Positions 25,338 through 34,736 are shown, numbered from the stretch's first letter. The stretch is 64,000 nucleotides of DNA from JBCCIM01 sp965263205 (GCA_965263205.1 CBDHHF010000013.1:186001-250000); one strand, 5' to 3'. Notes: generated by a model not told the origin, from the letters alone. Program-made: numbers and translations.

Positions 25338-27095
25338 TTAATTTACATCTACAGATTCAGCGCGAAATTGTAACTCGTACAGATGACTGTACAGTCCCTT
25401 TTCAGCCATTAATTCCTGATGCGTCCCTTGCTCGCGCAATGCACCGTTTTCGAGGACAATGATACGATCTGCATCCTGGATTGTCGACAACCGATGCGCG
25501 ATAACGAGGGTGATCAGATCGGTGGTCTGTGAAAAGGCGCCGGCCAACGCATCCTGAATGATCGCCTCAGATTCACTATCCAGACTGGCTGTTGCTTCAT
25601 CCAGAATAAGCACGCGTGCCTTTTTGAGTATGGCGCGGGCAATTGCAATGCGTTGTTTTTGCCCACCCGACAATTTGACGCCACGCTCGCCAATTTTTGT
25701 CTCATAGCCCTCTTCCAGATCAAGGATAAAGTCGTGCGCGTTAGCAATTCTGGCAGCCGCCTCGATTTCCGCTGTCGTTGCTGCCGGCCTCGCATACCCA
25801 ATATTTTCCCGGACGCTTCCAGAAAACAACGTAGGTTCTTGCGGCACGATGGCAATGGACTGACGCAACGTTTCAAGAGCAAAATCCTGAATAGGTTTTA
25901 GCCCAATAGAAATGGTCCCGGCTTGCGGATCAAAAAATCGGGCGAGCAAACGCGTTACGGTACTCTTCCCTGCCCCGGACGGCCCAACAAATGCAACGGT
26001 TTTACCAGGCTCAATTTCAAAGCTCAATTCCTTTAAGACGGGTTCGTGTCCTTCTGGATAGCTAAATGTGACATTGTCGAACGCAATGGTGCCTGCCGGC
26101 AGTTCTTTGATCTCACCTTCTTGCTCCGTCTCTGTATCCAGCAGCGCAGAAACCCGCTCCAAAGCAGCCATCCCGGACTGAAGCTGGTTATTAAAGAACA
26201 TCACCGACATGACAGGTCGCTGTAACATCCGCTGGTAAAGGAGAAATGCGGTCAATTCCCCAACAGTTAAACCACCCTGTACAATCTGCCACCCGCCAAA
26301 GAGCAGGATAGCGCCAATGCCATACTCTGCTGTAACGGTAACGAGGCTTTCCATCATCCCCACGTCTTTGCGGCGATCCAGGTTGAATTGTACGTACGCG
26401 TCGTTTTCAGCGCCAAACTTCTTCGTTTCATTTTGCTCGCTTGCAAAAGACTTCACCACCTGGATGTTGCTAATCACTTCGCTCGCAACAGCCGTCATTT
26501 CGCCTACGCGGGCCCGAATAAGGCGAGACGCCTGGCGCATCGGCTGTTGGTAGTGACGCGTGATGTAAGCAAGCGCCGGCACAATGATCACATTGACCAA
26601 AGCCAGTTGCCAATTCATCGACACCACAATGACCAGAATAACAAGGATACTGAAGAGTTGCCCCGCCAGGCGCGTAGAGCCGGCCTGAATCATCCCCTGC
26701 AAGGCATTTACATCCGAAACCACCCGCGACACCATCGAGCCCGAACGCTCAGCCGTGAAGCGCTCCACCGGTAACCGGAGGAGCCGGCTATAGGAACGCA
26801 TGCGGATATCACTGATGATGTTTTGCGTAAACGCGAAGCTGTAATACATGCCGGCGTAATTGACACAGGCACGTATCAGATAAAAAGCCACAAATGCACC
26901 ACCCAACCACATAAATAGCTGGACTTCCCCACTCGGGATCACGGTGTCAAATGCATAACGAATAAACTGCGGCCCTACGGTACCCAGTGCAGACGAAGCA
27001 CTAATCAACAGCGTTAGTCCTACTACCTGCGACAGATATGGCCGTAGCAATAGCCAGAGTTTTCGAATGCTTTCAAACCGCTGCGGTGTCTCCAT
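25338..27095 (-). CDS. ABC exporter, fused permease and ATPase (MsbA/BmrA type)
   Basis: A 585-residue half-transporter that works as a homodimer. Six membrane spans lie in residues about 10-315. The nucleotide-binding domain has Walker A GPSGAGKST, Q-loop VPQEP, signature LSGGQKQRIAIARA, Walker B VLILDEAT and the H-loop IAHRL. The family moves lipids (including lipid A precursors) or drugs out of the inner membrane leaflet. No substrate clue is visible in the neighbours. The start ATG at 27095 gives the normal length. Confidence 0.92.
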   Translation of the reverse strand: METPQRFESIRKLWLLLRPYLSQVVGLTLLISASSALGTVGPQFIRYAFDTVIPSGEVQLFMWLGGAFVAFYLIRACVNYAGMYYSFAFTQNIISDIRMRSYSRLLRLPVERFTAERSGSMVSRVVSDVNALQGMIQAGSTRLAGQLFSILVILVIVVSMNWQLALVNVIIVPALAYITRHYQQPMRQASRLIRARVGEMTAVASEVISNIQVVKSFASEQNETKKFGAENDAYVQFNLDRRKDVGMMESLVTVTAEYGIGAILLFGGWQIVQGGLTVGELTAFLLYQRMLQRPVMSVMFFNNQLQSGMAALERVSALLDTETEQEGEIKELPAGTIAFDNVTFSYPEGHEPVLKELSFEIEPGKTVAFVGPSGAGKSTVTRLLARFFDPQAGTISIGLKPIQDFALETLRQSIAIVPQEPTLFSGSVRENIGYARPAATTAEIEAAARIANAHDFILDLEEGYETKIGERGVKLSGGQKQRIAIARAILKKARVLILDEATASLDSESEAIIQDALAGAFSQTTDLITLVIAHRLSTIQDADRIIVLENGALREQGTHQELMAEKGLYSHLYELQFRAESVDVN

Positions 27096-27269
27096 GCAAT
27101 TATGTTTGTTTATTCAGCAAAAAACCTATGCCGGCTCCTCAATCATTCCCTTCATTTCTGATCGAATAACTGCTCTCTTACTCCTCGTAAAATACCAGTT
27201 TCCAGTAGTGGTATCCAAACTTGCATGCAGCGCTTTGGGCCCATTCAAGCTACGCGTTTTAAACGTACA

Positions 27270-27851
27270 CTAGGCCGTAGCACTTCGCGTGAACTGCTCA
27301 AATGCTTCGTCTGGGCACGTGGTATCGTTGATGTATTCCACCAGACCTGAAGCAAGTTTGTGGATGAGTTTGCGCACGCCTTCGTCTTGCAACATCCCCG
27401 CTTCATCAAACACAGACTGCACATTGGCTATGGAAACTGGCCCCGGCAGTACAATCGCTCCGACATGTGAAGCCACGCTCCGGAGGTGTTCCAGCGCTTT
27501 GATGGCACCAATTCGGCCGGCGGCAACACCCAGTAATGCGACTGGCTTTCTGGAAAGCCGAGAAGGAAAACCCATGTTCTCAATAACCAGCTTCATCACG
27601 CTGGAATAACTACCATGGTATTCGGGGGTTGCCAAAATCACAGCACTGGCCGCTTCTACTTTCGACTGAATCTGAAGCGCGTCCGGGGTAATTCCTTTAC
27701 CCGGTAACGCCAGGTCCAAGTTCGTTGGATCGATAATCTCCAAATTCACGCCCGGCATTTCAGCAACTACCTCTGCAAGAATGGCTAGTGCTTTTGCCGT
27801 ATACGCGCCTTCGCGTACACTGCCCTGTATTGCAATCAGTTTTATCATCAT
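27270..27851 (-). CDS. NAD(P)H-dependent FMN reductase
   Basis: Flavodoxin-like reductase of the SsuE/azoreductase-like group, about 193 residues from ATG 27851 (a second ATG follows directly). A longer frame to 27896 adds a low-complexity NHANTNPQ leader that the family lacks. The FMN phosphate loop is GSVREGAYT, the flavin-contact loop TPEYHGSYS, and the glycine segment is LLGVAAGRIGAIKALEHLR. The family reduces free flavin or quinones. A MarR regulator lies immediately upstream on the same strand, and an 18-bp perfect palindrome lies between them, so repression relieved by an electrophile is likely (inference). Confidence 0.85.
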   Translation of the reverse strand: MMIKLIAIQGSVREGAYTAKALAILAEVVAEMPGVNLEIIDPTNLDLALPGKGITPDALQIQSKVEAASAVILATPEYHGSYSSVMKLVIENMGFPSRLSRKPVALLGVAAGRIGAIKALEHLRSVASHVGAIVLPGPVSIANVQSVFDEAGMLQDEGVRKLIHKLASGLVEYINDTTCPDEAFEQFTRSATA

Positions 27852-27942
27852 TGTTGTTTTATTGAATTGGGGGTTGGTATTAGCATGATTGTCCATCCCG
27901 CTCCCCTTGTTGCCTGCTACCAGTCAACAAATGTTGCTACAT

Positions 27943-27960
27943 TATTTGTATATACAAATA
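27943..27960. promoter_or_regulatory. MarR-type operator between marR and the FMN reductase
   Basis: TATTTGTATATACAAATA is an 18-bp perfect palindrome 92 bp upstream of the reductase ATG. Its core TTGTATATACA recurs upstream of the marR gene itself (28444-28454). The size and symmetry fit MarR-family sites. Confidence 0.7.
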
Positions 27961-27974
27961 TTTGCTCAAATTTT

Positions 27975-28424
27975 TTATCCCCTCATTTTATCCAGCAGAA
28001 TGTTGAGCAGACGCGCTTCGTCATCTGTAAGACAACAGCGCGCCTCTCCACTGGCACGCACAAGAGGATCTAATTCTTTTAGGAGTTCAAGCCCTTTTTC
28101 TGTAATGCACACGTCCACCTTTCTACGATCTGCTGTACACGGACTGCGGCCTACGAGGCCTTTTTGACGCATTTTCTCCACCAGACGTGTGGCATTGGAC
28201 GATTTGCTAATCATCCGCGCTGTAATCGCCTGAATCGTAGCCGGCTTTGGATGCTGCCCACGAAGGATACGCAACACGTTGAACTGCTCTTTCGAAATGC
28301 CATATGGCTTGAGCACTTTGTTGGTCACACTCCCAAAAACGTCTGCTGTTACCATCACGTTCAGGATTGCTTTCAAGTACTCACTCTCGAATGCACCGTG
28401 CTGTATTTCGTCTTCGAGCTTCAC
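27975..28424 (-). CDS. MarR family transcriptional regulator
   Basis: A 149-residue winged-helix repressor: helical dimer region, the helix-turn-helix at about 60-85 (ATIQAITARMISKSSNATRLVEKM), and the wing (VGRSPCTADRRKVDVCITEKGLEL). Four Cys in the second half (SPCTADRR, DVCITEK and EARCCLTDD) could sense oxidants. The gene precedes an FMN reductase on the same strand. Operator-like palindromes lie before both genes, so it probably represses itself and the reductase. Which compound it senses is not predictable. Confidence 0.9.
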   Translation of the reverse strand: MKLEDEIQHGAFESEYLKAILNVMVTADVFGSVTNKVLKPYGISKEQFNVLRILRGQHPKPATIQAITARMISKSSNATRLVEKMRQKGLVGRSPCTADRRKVDVCITEKGLELLKELDPLVRASGEARCCLTDDEARLLNILLDKMRG

Positions 28425-28443
28425 TTATTCGCCCATACAATAG

Positions 28444-28464
28444 TTGTATATACATCGAATATAA
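28444..28464 (-). promoter_or_regulatory. marR promoter with operator-like palindrome
   Basis: TTGTATATACA at 28444-28454 (palindromic core TGTATATACA) lies 20 bp upstream of the marR ATG and next to an AT-rich -10 type sequence (TATTAT/TATATT on the minus strand at 28456-28464). It shares its core with the 27943 palindrome. Confidence 0.55.
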
Positions 28465-28546
28465 TACACGAACCCCGGATTTGCAAATCCTAAGGGGTGC
28501 GTGTTAATTATCGTGCTTCGTGTTTTCGCATCCTGGGCCAAAAGAC

Positions 28547-28574
28547 CTTAAACCTTTAACTTTCAACCTTCAAC
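28547..28574. repeat. Heptanucleotide repeat, GTTGAAG family, site B
   Basis: Four consecutive heptads CTTAAAC, CTTTAAC, TTTCAAC, CTTCAAC, the complement of GTTGAAG, GTTGAAA, GTTAAAG, GTTTAAG. It lies 36 bp past the 3' end of the serine hydrolase gene. Confidence 0.65.
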
Positions 28575-28610
28575 TAAAACCGTATCCCTCCATCAGGATT
28601 GATATGTTTT

Positions 28611-29798
28611 TTAAAGCAGCGCGGGCAGGATACGCTCGTCAAATGCGCGCCAGGTGAACATTTCAGGCTGATCGTGGATATTCCAGCCGTTAAACACGAG
28701 CACGATATCGTGTTCAGGCGACACAATTAAGAACTGACCGCCATATCCGTTGCCGGCAAACACAGGCGTTCCGCCATCTTCATGGCCAGAAATCCACCAC
28801 TGGTAGCCATAGCCTGAGTCAGCCTGGTCATTGTCGGGAAAGATATCAGCAACAATGGGTGCAGTAGAATTAGCTACCCACTCTTCCGAGATAATCTGCT
28901 GGTCTTTCCACTTGCCTTTGCGCAAGAACAGGTACCCAATACGCGCCAGGTCGTGTGTTTCGAGGTATAACCCGCCCTCGGTATCTACTTCACCCTGTGG
29001 TGTGATTTTCCAGTAGTGCTTGTCAATCCCGATCGGCTTGAACAGCTTCTCATCTGTCCACTGATCGACCCGTTGCCCTGTAGAAAGGCCAACAAGTTTG
29101 CCAAGTAACACGCTTACCCCACTGTTATAATCGAACTTCGTGCCGGCTGCCTCGCGCATGGGTTGATCCAACACAAACTGAATCCAGTTGTCGCTTGCTT
29201 CCATGAGGATACAGCTGTTGGTAGCATCATCGTATGAGATCATCTCGTTCCAATCGATACCGCTACGCATGGTCAACAGGTCTTCAAGGGTAATGGCATC
29301 CCGCCGGCTGTCCTCAAAGTCTTGCGTATACCCTTCAAACATCGTCATCGGATTGAGATCAATACCTCCGAGATGTCCTTCATCCACTGCAATCCCCATT
29401 GCTGCAGACGTAACGCTCTTGGTCACTGATTGCATCGTGTGCAGTTCAGTATCGCGATAGTAAGGATGCCAATCGGGGTGATCGTAGTTGTACTGATGAT
29501 TCGTGGTATCATACGCGGCTGCGATCGTTTCATAGTCTTGCGTATAATGGTGATCTGCAATGACATGGCCATTCTTGATCAACAGAAAATGATCAATGAG
29601 ACCGTATTTGCCGGCTGCGATATCCTCATGCAAAGCTGTAATGGCAGCAGCATCAACGCCTTCAGCTTCTGGCGTTGAAACGGGCCAGGTTTCATCTGGC
29701 CAAACCTCTCCATCTGCCACGGGTGTTGCGTGGTTGGAGGTACAACTCAATACAATAAACGCGATCAACAGATAGAGTGAACGATTCAAATATTTCAT
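28611..29798 (-). CDS. Serine hydrolase lipoprotein, class C beta-lactamase/PBP fold
   Basis: About 395 residues from ATG 29798. A longer frame to 29981 would overlap radC and hides the lipoprotein signal, so the shorter start is chosen. Signal with lipobox FIVLSC (Cys near residue 19). The catalytic SxxK motif is SVTK (LHTMQSVTKSVTS), the second motif YNSG, and the third region GNGYGGQ in place of KTG/HxG. It resembles secreted esterase/peptidase-like members more than resistance enzymes. The substrate is unknown. No regulatory sequence is evident. Confidence 0.85.
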   Translation of the reverse strand: MKYLNRSLYLLIAFIVLSCTSNHATPVADGEVWPDETWPVSTPEAEGVDAAAITALHEDIAAGKYGLIDHFLLIKNGHVIADHHYTQDYETIAAAYDTTNHQYNYDHPDWHPYYRDTELHTMQSVTKSVTSAAMGIAVDEGHLGGIDLNPMTMFEGYTQDFEDSRRDAITLEDLLTMRSGIDWNEMISYDDATNSCILMEASDNWIQFVLDQPMREAAGTKFDYNSGVSVLLGKLVGLSTGQRVDQWTDEKLFKPIGIDKHYWKITPQGEVDTEGGLYLETHDLARIGYLFLRKGKWKDQQIISEEWVANSTAPIVADIFPDNDQADSGYGYQWWISGHEDGGTPVFAGNGYGGQFLIVSPEHDIVLVFNGWNIHDQPEMFTWRAFDERILPALL

Positions 29799-29880
29799 AG
29801 TGCTATCTATATAAACGGTGGCTTTCATCAGCCTGTAAGGTACAAGCTTTTCAACAAATAGACCGCGTATTCTTAAACAA

Positions 29881-30615
29881 TCAAGTAGCAAGCAACCCGC
29901 GTTCAGCAAGCGATGTGAAGCCTTTGCCAGCAATAATGAGGTGGTCGTGTATCGGAATGCCCATGATGCGGCCGGCTTCAACGAGTTGACGTGTCACGCG
30001 AATGTCTTCACGACTCGGCTCCAGGTTGCCCGATGGGTGATTGTGCAGGCAAATGATTGCCGCAGCATTGTCAAGAATGGCCTTTTGAAACACCGCGCGA
30101 GGCTCTACAATACTCGCGGCGAGCCCTCCTTCGCTGATGGTGTAGTCTTCCATCACAACGTTGGCTGTGTTGAGCAAGACAATTTTGAACACCTCGCGCT
30201 TCAGGTCGCGCATGAGCGGCCCGTACACGGCGGCTACATCTTCTGGAGAAGTAATTTGGATTCGCTGTTCTTCCTGAAGCGACTCGATGCGCCGGCCCAA
30301 TTCAAAGGCAGCCGTCAGTTGTGCTGCTTTGGCTTTCCCAATCCCGTTCACCTGCTGCAACGCCCGCACATCGCGACTTGCAAGCGCCCGTAATCCTCCA
30401 AAGGCCTTTAGCAACGCCCTGCTGAGTTGGACGGCAGAGACAGATCCTTTTTTTAGCCTTACGCCCGTACCAAAGATTAAGGCAATCAGCTCCGCATCAG
30501 AGAGCACTGCCGGTCCATGTTTGAGGAGTCGCTCGCGGGGTTGGTCTCCCGGATCCCAGGTATGGATGGGTGTTTGATAAGCGGAGGCTTCGGATACCAG
30601 GGTAAGTCGTTTCAT
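29881..30615 (-). CDS. radC: RadC family JAB-domain protein
   Basis: A 244-residue protein. A helix-hairpin-helix region lies at about 75-100 (LQQVNGIGKAKAAQL). The JAMM metal motif is EX...HNHPSGNLEPSREDI with the active-site His pair and Asp near residue 190. RadC was named for DNA repair, but its role is disputed. It lies 82 bp upstream of the hydrolase gene on the same strand. Confidence 0.92.
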   Translation of the reverse strand: MKRLTLVSEASAYQTPIHTWDPGDQPRERLLKHGPAVLSDAELIALIFGTGVRLKKGSVSAVQLSRALLKAFGGLRALASRDVRALQQVNGIGKAKAAQLTAAFELGRRIESLQEEQRIQITSPEDVAAVYGPLMRDLKREVFKIVLLNTANVVMEDYTISEGGLAASIVEPRAVFQKAILDNAAAIICLHNHPSGNLEPSREDIRVTRQLVEAGRIMGIPIHDHLIIAGKGFTSLAERGLLAT

Positions 30616-30747
30616 AGGGCCTGTCGTTTTTAGATAAACAGACGGTTGAAACGAAAAAACATACCCTGCCGGCTACCGTAAATTGGAGCAGACAGGGTAA
30701 AACAATTTTGCAATAGTCTTGAGATCCTTCGCTTGCGCTCAGGATAC

Positions 30748-30770
30748 GGGCTATCTTTTTAAGATAGCCC
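30748..30770. terminator. Hairpin overlapping the rho stop codon
   Basis: GGGCTATCTT and AAGATAGCCC form a perfect 10-bp stem with a 3-nt loop. The right arm ends at the first base of the rho stop (30770-30772). No T-tract follows on the minus strand, so it may stabilise the mRNA end rather than terminate. Confidence 0.5.
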
Positions 30771-31882
30771 TAGTTTGGCACCAGCTCGTTCAGCAGGTCC
30801 TCGTTACTCGGGGACTGCTGGAAATGCCGCAGCAAGGCCTGCATGGCGTCAATCGGCGGACGCTGGTTGAGGGCGCGGAACAGGCGATGGTGCTGGGCAA
30901 CCATGTCGCCGAGCAACAACTCTTCGTTACGCGTACCGCTCTTCTTGAGGTTTATTGCAGGGTATACGCGCTTGTCAGCCATTTTGCGGTCCAGCACGAT
31001 TTCTGCGTTACCCGTGCCTTTAAACTCTTCAAAGATCACTTCGTCCATCCGGCTTCCCGTCTCAATGAGCGCGGTAGCAATGATGGTCAGTGAACCGCCA
31101 AACTCGATATTGCGCGCTGCACCAAAAATCTTGCGGGGCACAGTTAGGGCGCGGGAATCGAGACCACCAGACATCGTCCGGCCGCCACCTTCAATCCAGA
31201 GGTTGAAGTTGCGACCAAGGCGCGTCAGCGAATCGAGCAGCAACACAACGTCTTTGCCCAATTCTACAAGGCGCTTGGCGTATTCCAATGAGAGTGTCGA
31301 AACGCGCACATGGTTATCAGGCTCGCGGTCGTTGGATGAGGCAAATACCATGGCTTTGGTTGAGCGCCGGAAATCGGTCACCTCTTCGGGCCGTTCATCA
31401 ACCAGCAATGCAACCAGTTCGACTTCATCGTGATTTTCGCTGATTGATGCTGCAATTTTCTTCAGCAGTACGGTTTTGCCGGTCCGCGGCGGTGCCACAA
31501 TGAGGGCACGCTGGCCTTTACCAATCGGTGCTGCCAAATCGACAGCACGCATTGAAAAATCAGTGGGACCAGTTACAAGTTTGAGTTTCTCATCCGGGTA
31601 GATGATGTTGCCGGTTTCAAAGTCCCGGGTACGGCTCCATTTATCAGGAGAAACACCCATAACTTTAAACACCTTATCAACTTGCAGGTCGCCTTTTCTA
31701 CCCGGGCGGAGTGTGCCTTCGAGCATTACGCCATCGCGCAAGCCCATTTTCTTGATAAGAGGAGGAGGAACGAAGGCATCATTGTCACCTTTGGGCAGGT
31801 CGTGACGCAGCCCTCTAATAAATCCAAATTTTTTGTCTCCGATAAGCTCGAGAATACCTCGAAACGGAATTTCTTCTGCCAT
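30770..31882 (-). CDS. rho: Transcription termination factor Rho (short form)
   Basis: RNA-dependent ATPase hexamer that ends transcription. The 370 residues start directly at the cold-shock RNA-binding domain (FRGILELIGDKKFGFIRG). The N-terminal helical Rho_N domain of about 45 residues in E. coli (419 residues) is missing. The ATPase part is intact: P-loop PPRTGKT, LLVDERPEEVTD, LLLDSLTRLGR, the Q-loop region GGRTMSGGLDS and the R-loop ATALIETGSRMDEVIFEEFKG. The ATG at 31882 is the only reasonable start. The 31883-32279 spacer (397 bp, divergent to the hydrolase) shows no gene and no recognisable motif. Confidence 0.93.
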   Translation of the reverse strand: MAEEIPFRGILELIGDKKFGFIRGLRHDLPKGDNDAFVPPPLIKKMGLRDGVMLEGTLRPGRKGDLQVDKVFKVMGVSPDKWSRTRDFETGNIIYPDEKLKLVTGPTDFSMRAVDLAAPIGKGQRALIVAPPRTGKTVLLKKIAASISENHDEVELVALLVDERPEEVTDFRRSTKAMVFASSNDREPDNHVRVSTLSLEYAKRLVELGKDVVLLLDSLTRLGRNFNLWIEGGGRTMSGGLDSRALTVPRKIFGAARNIEFGGSLTIIATALIETGSRMDEVIFEEFKGTGNAEIVLDRKMADKRVYPAINLKKSGTRNEELLLGDMVAQHHRLFRALNQRPPIDAMQALLRHFQQSPSNEDLLNELVPN

Positions 31883-32279
31883 AATGGGTTAATTGGGCCA
31901 GGAGCCACACAAGTTAAGGGGTTTTATCAAACGGTACGATTGTCCACCAAATACGTACCAAACCAACAGGTATCTACCACAAACGGTTGGCCAAACAGCG
32001 AATCGATCAGGTTGATGGTTTCATGCGTAGCACGCGTACTTCCTGTTCACATGAAACGACTAAACGGTAAGCATCAGCTAAGAAAAATCCACGACACACT
32101 TACACAGGTGGGCTAAAAAGACGAGTTTTAGATACTTCTGTCTCCAGGAAGCGCAGTTATCTGTCAAAGCTGGAACGTTGTACCTTTGTGTTAGTTTCCG
32201 CTTTCCTACGGCTTTCTGAAGCAGCATTGGCCGGCTGCAAACCAGCTTTTCTCCTCTTATAGAAATCGGTCAGGGGCTG

Positions 32280-33095
32280 ATGCAATCCTGGGTTAAAAAC
32301 CTCTATATCGAACGTTCAGGACCGGAAACGGCACCGCCCGTGCTGGTTTTGCATGGCTGGGGCAGCAACGCCGGTCTGATGCGTCCGCTGGTTACGGCAC
32401 TCCAGGACACCTACCATGTGTTCAACGTCGATATGCCCGGACACGGACAAACCCCTGTCCCCCCTACAGCCTGGGGTATCCCTGAACACGCTGAACTGGT
32501 CCAGGCGCTTATCAACGAGGAAATTGGGCAGCCTGTACACGTGGTTGGGCACTCTAATGGCGGGCGTATTTCACTGTACATGGCAAGCCGGCCCAAAACC
32601 GCCGGCCTTATACGAACCCTCAGCCTGATCAGTCCTTCCGGCGTCACGCCAAAGCGGTCTGCTAAATACTATGTGAAACGTGGTATTGCGTCGACGCTCA
32701 AAGCCCCCCTCAACCTGCTTCCAGGCAGCCTTAAAGCCTATGGCAATGATTGGCTGCGGCATACTTTGATTTGGCGCATGCTTGGCTCATCGGATTACAG
32801 CCAATTGCAGGGCGTTATGCGCGAGGTGTTTGTCAAAACCGTCAACTGCCACATTGATGAAGATCTATCGGAGATCACGGCCCCTACCCTCCTCTTTTGG
32901 GGTACGGAAGATACCGCTATTTCCAGGTACCAAATGGACTATATGATTGCGCATATTCCAGGCAGTGAGCTGGTAACGCTTGACGGTGCAACGCACTATG
33001 GATACCTGGACCAGCCACAGATTGTGACGGCAGGCATCAGGCATTTTCTGAGCCTGCACGCACACGTATCACCACAATCCAATACAGGAGGCTGA
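32280..33095 (+). CDS. Alpha/beta hydrolase
   Basis: A 271-residue alpha/beta-hydrolase fold enzyme. The oxyanion-hole motif is HGWGSNAG, the nucleophile elbow GHSNGGR (Ser near residue 94), the acid is Asp in FWGTEDTA, and the base is His in GATHYGYLD near the end. A cap-like insert lies at about 130-190. The reaction is not predictable. Its stop is separated by only three bases from the ATG of the MurF-like gene, so the two are one operon. The pairing suggests a cell-wall or lipid-linked job. Confidence 0.9.
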   Translation: MQSWVKNLYIERSGPETAPPVLVLHGWGSNAGLMRPLVTALQDTYHVFNVDMPGHGQTPVPPTAWGIPEHAELVQALINEEIGQPVHVVGHSNGGRISLYMASRPKTAGLIRTLSLISPSGVTPKRSAKYYVKRGIASTLKAPLNLLPGSLKAYGNDWLRHTLIWRMLGSSDYSQLQGVMREVFVKTVNCHIDEDLSEITAPTLLFWGTEDTAISRYQMDYMIAHIPGSELVTLDGATHYGYLDQPQIVTAGIRHFLSLHAHVSPQSNTGG

Positions 33096-33098
33096 TTG

Positions 33099-34727
33099 AT
33101 GCTATACGTCCTCCTTTTCTTTGTCCTAACCGCCACAATATTTGCCGGCTGGCGCGCCTGGCAGCGCATCAAGTTTTTCCTGCATGTGTACCAGTTAGAG
33201 AGCTACAAACCCGTTCGGTATATCAACTGGATCAAAAAACGCGGCAAAGGCCGGCTGGTACGGGTTTCACATCTGTTAGCTTTGCCCCTATTGGTTGGCG
33301 CCTGGATTATGCATCAACAAACGGGTGCTTTGTGGCCGGTGGTTGCCATTGTTGGACTTTGGGGTGTGTTGTTTGCCTCTTCACGTGAGTATCAGGGATA
33401 TCGACAAAAAAAGCCGCTTGCTGTGACAAACCGTATGAAACGGTTGATGGGCACAGCGGCTACCCTCGCACTCTTGCCTGTACTCGCCGGCGCGGTCTAC
33501 GGATTGGTTACCGGACAGTATATGGGCTTTCTGGCGTACCTGGCTGGTTTTTTTGTCGCAGATGCCGGCGCATCGCTCGTGGTTCTGCTCTCAGCCTGGC
33601 TCATGCAGCCGGTTGAAAAATCAATCCAGAATGGCTTTAAACGCCAGGCTCGCAACACGCTGAAAACACGTACCGATCTGTTTACGATTGGTATTACAGG
33701 TTCGTATGGCAAAACCAGCGTCAAATTTATTGTCGCTGAAATTCTCAGGCAGCGATTCAACGTACTTGCAACCCCCGGCTCGTACAATACACCCATGGGG
33801 ATCTGCATCGTTGTAAACAACAAACTTAAACGCGAACACCAGGTACTCGTCCTTGAAATGGGCATGCGCTATCGCGGCGACATCCAGGAGTTGTGCGACA
33901 TTGCGCCCCCTGATCTTTCGCTCGTTACCGATGTAGGGGTTGCGCACCTCGAAACCATGGGCAGCATCGAAAACATCGCGCAAGAAAAAGGTGATATCCT
34001 CCAGTACATGAAAGCCGGCGGCGATGCAGTGCTCAACATCGACAACCCATATGTGGCCGCAATGGCAAGCCGCGTCCAAGGGAAAGTCTGGCGGATTTCC
34101 ATCAAAGACAACCCGGAAGCCGATATCAAGGCGCGCAATATCCGCTATTCCCCACAAGGGGCTACATTTGAGGTAGAAGACGAACAGGGCAATACGCAGG
34201 TGTTCAAAACAAAGCTGCTTGGCCGGCACAACGTGACAAACATCCTACTTGGCGTTGCTGTTGGGCGGCAGCTCGGATTGCGATTGCGACAAATTGCCCA
34301 CGGCGTTGCCCGCGTGGAGCCTGTTGAACACCGCCTCCAACTGATCCAAAAAGGTACAATCACCGTAATCGATGATGCGTTTAACTCAAATCCTGTGGGC
34401 GCGCACAATGCAGTGGAAGTCCTTGGTGCATTTGAATCGGGCCGGCGGGTCATTGTGACACCAGGTATGGTCGAGTTAGGAGCCCGGCAACAGGAAGAAA
34501 ACCGTATCCTTGGCCAACACATTGCTAAAAATGTAGACCTGGCTGTGCTTATCGGAGAAAAACAAACCGCCCCAATCCAGGAAGGCTTACAGGCTGAAAA
34601 CTTCCCTGCAGCACAAACCAAGGTATTTGCCTCCTTCTTTGACGCACAGAACTTCTTGCAAGGGTATCTTGAGTCAGGCGATGTTGTGTTGTATGAAAAC
34701 GACTTGCCTGATCAGTACAACGAGTAG
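33099..34727 (+). CDS. Membrane-anchored Mur ligase (MurF-like)
   Basis: A 542-residue protein starting at ATG 33099, preceded by a strong Shine-Dalgarno (CAGGAGG). The first 175 residues contain about four to five hydrophobic spans, which is unusual. The Mur ligase core follows: ATP P-loop GITGSYGKTSVK near residue 200, VLEMGMRYRGDI, TDVGVAHLETMGS, LGRHNVTNILLGVAVG, EHRLQLI and DDAFNSNPVGAHNAVEVL. These are closest to MurF (UDP-MurNAc-tripeptide:D-Ala-D-Ala ligase). A membrane tether suggests a specialised envelope ligase instead of the housekeeping cytosolic MurF, which should then be elsewhere. Confidence 0.8.
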   Translation: MLYVLLFFVLTATIFAGWRAWQRIKFFLHVYQLESYKPVRYINWIKKRGKGRLVRVSHLLALPLLVGAWIMHQQTGALWPVVAIVGLWGVLFASSREYQGYRQKKPLAVTNRMKRLMGTAATLALLPVLAGAVYGLVTGQYMGFLAYLAGFFVADAGASLVVLLSAWLMQPVEKSIQNGFKRQARNTLKTRTDLFTIGITGSYGKTSVKFIVAEILRQRFNVLATPGSYNTPMGICIVVNNKLKREHQVLVLEMGMRYRGDIQELCDIAPPDLSLVTDVGVAHLETMGSIENIAQEKGDILQYMKAGGDAVLNIDNPYVAAMASRVQGKVWRISIKDNPEADIKARNIRYSPQGATFEVEDEQGNTQVFKTKLLGRHNVTNILLGVAVGRQLGLRLRQIAHGVARVEPVEHRLQLIQKGTITVIDDAFNSNPVGAHNAVEVLGAFESGRRVIVTPGMVELGARQQEENRILGQHIAKNVDLAVLIGEKQTAPIQEGLQAENFPAAQTKVFASFFDAQNFLQGYLESGDVVLYENDLPDQYNE

Positions 34728-34736
34728 TTTTATAGC

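Noticed and set aside
29799..29981. Longer N-terminus of the serine hydrolase
   Set aside because: It would overlap radC and bury the lipoprotein signal; the ATG at 29798 gives a proper lipobox.
30721..30747. CCTTCGCTTGCGCTCAGGA near rho as a mobile repeat
   Set aside because: It resembles intergenic repeat phrases seen in other genomes, but only one copy is present here, so it cannot be supported from this window.
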